Origin: an uncultured Micromonospora sp.
Lineage (GTDB): Bacteria; Actinomycetota; Actinomycetes; Mycobacteriales; Micromonosporaceae
NCBI GenBank assembly: GCA_937951935.1
Contig: CALGAM010000224.1
Span: 1 to 19,002, forward strand
DNA: 19,002 nucleotides
Reading direction: 5' to 3'
Notes under the pieces: model-generated
Database searches by the model: none
What the model was told of the DNA's origin: nothing
Seen by the model: the letters and a program-made list of their open reading frames with translations, nothing else
Translations under genes and position numbers: made by a program
Shown: positions 14,237 to 19,002 of the stretch, piece after piece
How the letters are laid out: each line of letters begins with the position of its first letter
How positions within the stretch are numbered: the first letter of the stretch is position 1

Positions 14237-14743
14237 TCACCGCCGACGGGGCAGGCGCCAGCCCTCCGGCTCGGACCGGAGCCCGACCGGCAGGGCGGTC
14301 ATCGGGGAGCGGGGGGTGAGCGGCGCCGCCGGGTCCGCCGGCGGCGGAACCGCGGTGGCCGCCTCCGGCCGCCGCGCGGCGGCCCAGAGCGCGCCGAGCC
14401 GCTGGATGGTGGTCCGGGCCTCGGCGTGCAGCCAGGCCAGGTCGGCCCGTGCGCCGGCGACCACGGTGAGGGCGGCCTCGCCGCCGGCCGGGTAGATCAC
14501 CACGTACCCCTCGGCACCCCGGACCACCGACTCGCGCAGCGGTCCCTGCCCGGCGAGGCTGGCGAAGCGGCCGGCGATGCCGAGGCCGGCCGCGGAGAGC
14601 GCGGCGACGTGGTGCGGGTCGCCGGTGGGCAGGTCGCTGGTGATCAGCAGGCCGTCGACGGTGGCCAGCACGCTGCCCGCGATCTCCGGCACCGCGCGAC
14701 GCAGCCGGTGCAGCTCGGCCAGCAGGGCGGAATCGGTGTTCAC
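14237..14743 (-). CDS. Roadblock/LC7 domain protein
   Basis: Small dimeric Roadblock/LC7 (MglB-like) protein, 168 aa. In actinobacteria these often work with small Ras-like GTPases in conservon-type modules; the biochemical role here is unknown. The fold is seen from LLAELHRLRRAVPEIAGSVL through TVDGLLITSDL, HHVAALSAAGLGIAGRFASL, VRGAEGYVVIYPAG and ALTVVAGARADLAWLHAE to TTIQRLGALW (about residues 6-125). The last 40 residues are a Pro/Ala/Arg-rich tail. Start GTG (14741-14743) has a strong RBS, minus-strand GAAGGAG (14751-14757), 7 nt away; a longer frame to 14788 lacks an RBS. No GTPase or histidine-kinase partner lies beside it, so it is an orphan here. No signal or membrane segment. Confidence 0.85.
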   Translation of the reverse strand: MNTDSALLAELHRLRRAVPEIAGSVLATVDGLLITSDLPTGDPHHVAALSAAGLGIAGRFASLAGQGPLRESVVRGAEGYVVIYPAGGEAALTVVAGARADLAWLHAEARTTIQRLGALWAAARRPEAATAVPPPADPAAPLTPRSPMTALPVGLRSEPEGWRLPRRR

Positions 14744-15117
14744 TGGTTGTCTCCTTCGCGTGTCGGTCGCCTGCCGGCGGGGCCACACCGAGGCGTGACC
14801 CGGGACGTGTCCGTGTCCGTACGTGCGGAGGGCACCGGCCCCGTACCGAGGCCGAGGACGTACGGATCACACACCCATCGATCTTCGGTGACCTTCTGCC
14901 TTCGGCACGTTACACCCGGCCGTCGTCGGCCGGAGGGCTCGTGACCATCGGCGATCGTCCGGCAACTTCCGGCTGTTCGGCCGTTGCGGGTGGGCCGCCC
15001 ACGCCACGGCGGGCGTGTCGGCGGTTGCCGTGAGCCGCGCCCGGACCGGATCTCTGGGCGTACCCTGGGCGGCACGTGGCACGCGAGCTCCGTGGGCACG
15101 TGACGGAGGTGAGGCGG
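14744..15117. other. 374-base divergent intergenic region with inverted repeats
   Basis: It contains TCCGTACGT (14816-14824) paired with ACGTACGGA (14858-14866), 9-bp perfect arms around 33 nt; a tight hairpin CCGGCCG-TCGT-CGGCCGG (14916-14933); and GTGGGC-C-GCCCAC (14990-15002). TACCCT (15061-15066) could be a -10 for the dgt side. No -35 is convincing and no coding gene is supported apart from the small ORF starting at 15118. Confidence 0.5.
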
Positions 15118-15159
15118 ATGCGACCTCGCGGAGCTGACATGGGACCTCGCGGAGCTGAT
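15118..15159 (+). repeat. 21-bp tandem repeat before dgt
   Basis: Copies 15118-15138 and 15139-15159 match at 19 of 21 bases and share GACCTCGCGGAGCTGA exactly. The period of 7 codons keeps the small ORF open, while in the dgt frame each copy contributes a TGA (15135 and 15156), so dgt cannot start further upstream. Confidence 0.8.
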
Positions 15160-15174
15160 CGGCGGAACCGGTGA
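15118..15174 (+). CDS. putative 18-aa leader peptide ORF upstream of dgt
   Basis: ATG at 15118 has the strong Shine-Dalgarno GGAGGT (15105-15110), 7 nt away, while the dgt start itself has only a weak one. The ORF reads MRPRGADMGPRGADRRNR and stops at TGA 15172-15174, overlapping the dgt GTG (15171-15173). The body is two 21-bp tandem copies giving a 7-residue repeat (MRPRGAD, MGPRGAD). This layout fits a translationally coupled leader peptide that loads ribosomes for dgt. It is too short for coding statistics; the strong RBS and the overlap are the only support. Confidence 0.45.
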   Translation: MRPRGADMGPRGADRRNR

Positions 15175-16418
15175 GCGGGGTCGACGTGGTCGGCGAGCCC
15201 GACACCGAACGCCGGGTGGTGGAGCCGCCGAAGGACGTCGGCTCCGGGCGCGGCCCGTACCAGCGGGACCGGGCCCGGGTGCTGCACTCGGCGGGATTCC
15301 GGCGGCTGGCCGCGAAGACCCAGGTGCACACGGCCGGCACCGACGACTTCCTCCGGACCCGGCTCACCCACTCGCTGGAGGTCGCCCAGATCGCCCGGGA
15401 GATGGGGGGCCGGCTCGGCTGTGACCCGGACCTCGTCGACGTCGCGGGGCTCGCACACGACCTCGGACATCCGCCGTTCGGGCACAACGGCGAGGCGGCG
15501 CTGGACGTCCTGGCGGCGTCGTGCGGTGGGTTCGAGGGCAACGCCCAGACCCTGCGGGTGTTGAGCCGGCTGGAGGCGAAGGTGTACGCGCCGGACGGCA
15601 CCTCCGTGGGGCTCAACCTGACCCGGGCCGCGCTCGACGCCACCTGCAAGTACCCCTGGCCCCGCCGTCCCGGCGAGCGCAAGTTCGGGGTGTACCCGGA
15701 CGACCTCGCCACCTTCGAGTGGCTGCGTGCCGGTGCCCCCGCCGGCGACGTCCGGTGCCTGGAGGCGCAGGTGATGGACTGGGCGGACGACGTGGCGTAC
15801 TCGGTGCACGACGTCGAGGACGGCATCCACGGCGGCTACCTGCGGCTGGCCCCGTTGCGGGCCGACGCCGACGAGCGGGCCGCGCTCTGCGCCGACGTCG
15901 CCGGGCGCTACTCGGAGGAGTCCGCCGACTACCTGTCCGGGGTGCTGGCCGAGTTGCTCGACGACCCGGTGCTGGCCCCCCTGGCCGGCTACGACGGCAG
16001 CCACCGGGCGCTGGCCGCGCTCAAGGGCGCCACCAGCGCCCTGACCGGGCGGTTCGTCACGGCCGCGGTGACCGCCACGGAGCAGCGGTACGGTCCCGGC
16101 CCGCTGCGCCGGTACGCCGCCGAGCTGGTGGTGCCGCGCCGGATCCGCGCCGAGTGCGCGCTGCTCAAGGGGATGGCGCTGCGGTACGTCATGCGCCGTC
16201 CCGGCGCCGAGAGCTGGTACGCCCGTCAGCGGGAGATCCTGGCCGAGCTGGTCGAGGCGCTGTGCGTCCGGGCCCCGGAGGCGCTCGATCCGGTCTTCGC
16301 TCCACTGTGGAGGGAGGCCCCGGACGACGCCGCCCGGCTGCGGGTGGTGATCGACCAGGTCGCCTCGCTGACCGACCCGGCCGCGGTCGCCTGGCACCAG
16401 AGGCTCACCGCCGGCTGA
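15171..16418 (+). CDS. dgt: dGTP triphosphohydrolase-like HD-domain protein
   Basis: Metal-dependent HD-domain hydrolase of the Dgt family, which splits dNTPs into nucleosides and triphosphate; cytoplasmic; 415 aa, typical of the bacterial Dgt-like type 2 proteins. Metal ligands are His67 (LTHSLEVAQIAREMG), His96-Asp97 (LAHDLGHPPFGHNGE) and the later Asp pair 206-207 in DWADDVAYSVHDVEDG. Other hallmarks are RDRARVLHSAGFRRLAAKTQV and GLNLTRAALDATCKYPW. GTG 15171 is the first possible start, because in-frame stops at 15135 and 15156 exclude longer forms. The RBS is weak (GGCGGA at 15160-15165), and translation may depend on the overlapping leader ORF. In many actinobacteria this gene lies just upstream of dnaG; here a dehydrogenase follows instead. 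Confidence 0.95.
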   Translation: MSGVDVVGEPDTERRVVEPPKDVGSGRGPYQRDRARVLHSAGFRRLAAKTQVHTAGTDDFLRTRLTHSLEVAQIAREMGGRLGCDPDLVDVAGLAHDLGHPPFGHNGEAALDVLAASCGGFEGNAQTLRVLSRLEAKVYAPDGTSVGLNLTRAALDATCKYPWPRRPGERKFGVYPDDLATFEWLRAGAPAGDVRCLEAQVMDWADDVAYSVHDVEDGIHGGYLRLAPLRADADERAALCADVAGRYSEESADYLSGVLAELLDDPVLAPLAGYDGSHRALAALKGATSALTGRFVTAAVTATEQRYGPGPLRRYAAELVVPRRIRAECALLKGMALRYVMRRPGAESWYARQREILAELVEALCVRAPEALDPVFAPLWREAPDDAARLRVVIDQVASLTDPAAVAWHQRLTAG

Positions 16419-16753
16419 TCCTCGGCCCACCTCGTCACCGGACTCGCCGGCGGGTCGGCCGTCCCGCCGTGCCCGCGACCCGTGATCCACGGCGTCGCGG
16501 TCTCCCGACACCACGCGCCGGTTCTCGCCGGCCCGTACCTCCTGGTCGCCCACGACGCCGTGGCCTGGTCGCGGATGGCCGGGTCCGCCGCCGGGGCGTG
16601 CCCGGTGACCACCCCGGCGTCCCCCATCGGCCCCGGTGGGCGAATCGCATCGACGGGAACGTGCGTACCGACCCGGGAGTCTTGCCCGCAAGACCGGCCA
16701 ACAGGTGCAACCCTCCTTGGTAGGACGTCATCGACAAGAGGGCTGGAGCGGTC
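16419..16753. other. 335-base intergenic region upstream of the dehydrogenase
   Basis: No supported gene. It contains CCCATCGG/CCGGTGGG (16623-16640), a possible terminator-like hairpin, and a palindrome at 16679-16694 listed separately. An open frame from 16482 overlaps the dehydrogenase start and has no family features. No promoter with both hexamers is evident. Confidence 0.4.
16679..16694. promoter_or_regulatory. palindromic operator candidate before the dehydrogenase-exporter pair
   Basis: GTCTTGC (16679-16685), CC, GCAAGAC (16688-16694): perfect 7-bp arms about 60 bases upstream of the dehydrogenase start. Its length and position fit a TetR/MarR-type operator controlling the downstream pair, but no regulator gene is next to it within the window. 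Confidence 0.45.
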
Positions 16754-17449
16754 ATGGACGCCAGGACATTCGTGGTGGACGGCGGGACCAGCGGCCTCGG
16801 TCTGGAGGTGGCCCGGATCCTCGCGGCCGACCACCGGGTGGTGATCCTCGGCAACGTGCTCGACGAGGTGTCCTGGGCGCGGGACGAGGTCGGCTGTGAC
16901 GGCCTGGTCTGCGACGTCTCCCGGGCCGACCAGGTCCACGACGCGCTGACCGAGGTCGTCACCCGCCACGGTCCGATCGACGGCCTGGCGCACTGCGCCG
17001 CGATGTGGGCCGGCGGTCCCCTGGAGGACCTCTCGCCGGAGGCGATCCGCCGGGCGATCGAGGTCAACGTCCTCGGGACCACGATCATGCTGCGCGAGGC
17101 GCTGATCCGGCTGCGGGAGCAGGGGTACGGCAACATCGTGTACGTCAGCGCGTTGGCCACCGAGGTCCCCCGGCCGGGAATCCCGCTCTACCGGGCGACC
17201 AAGAGCTTCGGCACCAGCCTGGTCGAGTCGCTCGCCCAGGCACAGCACAGCAACAGCATCAAGGTCATGCAGATCCATCCGGGGCCGATGCACACCCGGC
17301 TCCAGGAGCGGGTCGGCGCCGAGTTCCTGGACACCGTCTCCGCCGAGCCCCGGCAGGTCGCCGCCGAGGTCGTCCGGCTGCTCCTGCTCGGCGCCGACGA
17401 CCTCTACGTGTCGGGTCAGAAGGTGCTCCGCGCCGACGGACGCTGGTAG
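16754..17449 (+). CDS. short-chain dehydrogenase/reductase
   Basis: Classical-type SDR, 231 aa, NAD(P)-dependent oxidoreductase of unknown substrate, cytoplasmic. The catalytic triad Ser132, Tyr146 and Lys150 (YRATK) is intact, with an Asn in EVNVLGTT. The coenzyme motif reads DGGTSGLG (9-16), with Asp in place of the usual Thr of TGxxxGxG, and the structural NNAG motif is replaced by HCAA. The residue range after strand 2 (VVILGNVLDEV) has neither the clear Asp of NAD users nor the Arg of NADP users. ATG 16754 has GGAG (16745-16748) 5 nt upstream. The exporter gene follows after 8 nt, so the two are probably cotranscribed. Confidence 0.88.
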   Translation: MDARTFVVDGGTSGLGLEVARILAADHRVVILGNVLDEVSWARDEVGCDGLVCDVSRADQVHDALTEVVTRHGPIDGLAHCAAMWAGGPLEDLSPEAIRRAIEVNVLGTTIMLREALIRLREQGYGNIVYVSALATEVPRPGIPLYRATKSFGTSLVESLAQAQHSNSIKVMQIHPGPMHTRLQERVGAEFLDTVSAEPRQVAAEVVRLLLLGADDLYVSGQKVLRADGRW

Positions 17450-17457
17450 CGGGGCCG

Positions 17458-19002
17458 ATGGTCAGCGCGGGACCGGCCTCCGCCGAGCCGCCACCCTCGG
17501 CACTCGCGCCGCTGCGGGTGGCGGCGTACCGGAACCTGTGGGTGGCGATGTTCGTCGCCAACGTCGGCACCTGGATGCAGACCGTCGGCGCGCAGTGGCT
17601 GCTGATCGACGAACGCAACGCCTCGACCCTGGTCTCCCTGGTCCAGACGGCGAGCTCGCTGCCGATCGTGCTGCTCGCCCTCCCCGCCGGGGTGCTCGCG
17701 GACACGCTCGACCGACGCCGGCTGCTGATCGCCGTCCAGTTCTTCGTCGTGGCGGTGGGGGTGGCGTTGACCCTGCTCACCTCCGCCGCCCGGATGCCGC
17801 CGGCGCTGTTGCTCACCCTCACCTTCGCCTTCGGGGTCGGGCAGGCGCTCACCCTGCCCGCCTGGGCCGCGGTCATACCCGACCTGGTGCCCCGCAACCT
17901 GCTGCAGTCCGCCTCCGGGCTCGGCTCGATCAGCGTGAACGCGGCCCGCTCCGTCGGCCCGGCGCTGGCCGGCCTGCTGATCGCCTGGATCGGCGTGCCA
18001 CTGGTCTTCGCCCTCAACACGCTGGCGTTCCTCTTCTTCGCCGGCACCCTGATCCGGTGGCGGCCCGGCCGGGCCCGGGCGGTGGAGGTGCCGGAACGGT
18101 TCACCGCCGCACTCCGCGCCGGTGGCCGGTACATCCGGCACTCGCCGATCGTGCAGCGGTTGCTGCTGCGCGCGCTGCTCTTCCTGATCCCCGGCAGCGC
18201 ACTCTGGGCACTGCTGCCGCTGGTCGCCAGACAGGAGCTCAGGCTCGGCTCCGGCGGGTACGGCGTCCTCCTCGCCGCCCTCGGTGTCGGCGCGGTCGTC
18301 GGCGGGCTGGTGCTGCCCCAGATCCGGTTCCGGTTGTCCCCGAACCAGTTCCTGCTGCTGGCCGGGCTGACGTACGGGCTGGCCATGCTGGTCGTGGTCT
18401 TCGTCCCGACCGCGTGGGTGGTGCTGGTCGCGCTCGTGCCGGCCGGGCTGGCCTGGGTGACGGTGTTGTCCAACCTCAACGCCGAGATGCAGCTGTTCCT
18501 CCCGGGTTGGGTGCGTGCCCGCGGGCTCGCCGTCTACCAGGTGGTCTTCGCGGGCGGGCAGGCGTTCGGCGCGTTGCTCTGGGGCGTGCTCGCGGACACG
18601 GCGGGCCTGCTCCTCGCCAACCTCGTGGCCGGGCTGCTGACGATCGCCGGCGCGGCCACCGTCCGGATCTGGCCGCTGCCGGACCTGCGTGCCGTGAAGC
18701 GGGACCCGGCGGCCTACTGGCCGGAGCTCGACCTGGTGTACGAGCCGGACCCCAGCGTCGGACCGGTGGTGGTGGTCACGACGTACACGGTCCGCGAGGA
18801 GAACCGGGAGAGCTTCATCACCGCGATGGAGGACGTCCGGGCGGCCCGCCAACGCACCGGCGCGGTGCGGTGGGGGCTCTACCGCACGGGCGAGGCGGCG
18901 GACCGCTTCGTCGAGGTCTACGAGCTGCCGTCGTGGGACGAGCACCTGCGCCAGCACGGTGGTCGGCTCACCAAGGCCGACCAGGCCGCCGAGCTGCGCG
19001 CG
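17458..19002 (+). CDS. MFS exporter, EntS/MFS_3-like, with C-terminal soluble domain (3' truncated)
   Basis: Membrane exporter of the major facilitator superfamily, close to the enterobactin-exporter-like (MFS_3) group; substrate unknown. 515 codons are visible and the frame is still open at the window end. About 12 hydrophobic segments lie between residues 27 and 405; family hallmarks are YRNLWVAMFVANVGTWMQTV, the loop 2-3 motif LADTLDRRRLL, and ARSVGPALAG. From about residue 436 (PVVVVTTYTVREENRESF) a soluble ABM/monooxygenase-like ferredoxin-fold domain follows, ending in the WGLYR and WDEHLRQH elements common to this MFS subgroup in actinobacteria. ATG 17458 follows the dehydrogenase stop by 8 nt with a weak GCGGGG before it; translational coupling is likely. 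Confidence 0.92.
   Translation, partial: MVSAGPASAEPPPSALAPLRVAAYRNLWVAMFVANVGTWMQTVGAQWLLIDERNASTLVSLVQTASSLPIVLLALPAGVLADTLDRRRLLIAVQFFVVAVGVALTLLTSAARMPPALLLTLTFAFGVGQALTLPAWAAVIPDLVPRNLLQSASGLGSISVNAARSVGPALAGLLIAWIGVPLVFALNTLAFLFFAGTLIRWRPGRARAVEVPERFTAALRAGGRYIRHSPIVQRLLLRALLFLIPGSALWALLPLVARQELRLGSGGYGVLLAALGVGAVVGGLVLPQIRFRLSPNQFLLLAGLTYGLAMLVVVFVPTAWVVLVALVPAGLAWVTVLSNLNAEMQLFLPGWVRARGLAVYQVVFAGGQAFGALLWGVLADTAGLLLANLVAGLLTIAGAATVRIWPLPDLRAVKRDPAAYWPELDLVYEPDPSVGPVVVVTTYTVREENRESFITAMEDVRAARQRTGAVRWGLYRTGEAADRFVEVYELPSWDEHLRQHGGRLTKADQAAELRA

Noticed and set aside
16482..16844. 120-residue plus-strand open frame before the dehydrogenase
   Set aside because: Overlaps the dehydrogenase by about 90 bases in another frame, with no RBS and no recognisable domain.
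17416..18957. 513-residue minus-strand open frame opposite the MFS gene
   Set aside because: The plus strand encodes a membrane exporter with an ABM-like domain; the antisense product is a Gln/Glu/Arg/His-rich artefact.
1..19002. CRISPR arrays, tRNA or rRNA genes, insertion sequences, prophage or toxin-antitoxin genes
   Set aside because: No regularly spaced repeats, cloverleaf-like or rRNA-like segments, transposases or integrases, or terminal inverted repeats were seen on reading the sequence.

Overview
The window is very GC-rich by eye (about 70 percent or more), with G/C at almost every third codon position and frequent GTG starts. The gene set (single-chain glycyl-tRNA synthetase, DusB, pyruvate phosphate dikinase, a free-standing Roadblock/LC7 protein, a Dgt-like HD hydrolase) points to a high-GC actinobacterium. 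A member of the Micromonosporaceae is my best guess, but this is not proven from sequence alone.

Layout. 1-818: 3' end of glycyl-tRNA synthetase, closed by a strong hairpin terminator (894-927). 819-1157: a regulatory gap with a near-consensus sigma-70-type promoter (1084-1112) and a palindromic operator candidate just downstream. 1158-7813: a tightly spaced plus-strand operon for uptake and catabolism of an unknown sugar: PfkB/ribokinase-family kinase, RbsC-like permease, lipoprotein sugar-binding protein, RbsA-like double ATPase, RbsD/FucU mutarotase, DeoC-like aldolase and a GntR/HutC-type regulator. 7986-9143: dusB, probably with a leaderless mRNA. 9265-10959 (minus): a GH20 beta-N-acetylhexosaminidase with a strong promoter overlapped by two interlocked palindromes. 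11393-14125: ppdK. 14237-14743 (minus): a Roadblock/LC7 protein. 15171-16418: dgt-like dNTP triphosphohydrolase, preceded by a candidate 18-codon leader ORF that ends inside its start codon. 16754-17449 and 17458-19002: a short-chain dehydrogenase and an MFS exporter of the EntS/MFS_3 type, the latter cut by the window end.

How the genes may work together. The sugar operon has every step from import to C-C cleavage: binding protein, permease and ATPase import a sugar; the mutarotase interconverts its anomeric forms; the kinase phosphorylates it; the aldolase cleaves the phosphate. On family names alone this would be a 2-deoxyribose pathway (deoxyribokinase plus DERA). However, kinase, aldolase and mutarotase all differ from the canonical enzymes at sugar-contacting positions while keeping their core catalytic residues. 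The most interesting reading is therefore a transporter-coupled pathway for an unusual sugar, with the last gene as its regulator and 1121-1147 as its likely operator. The flanking genes are housekeeping, so the operon may be an accessory insertion in a core region.
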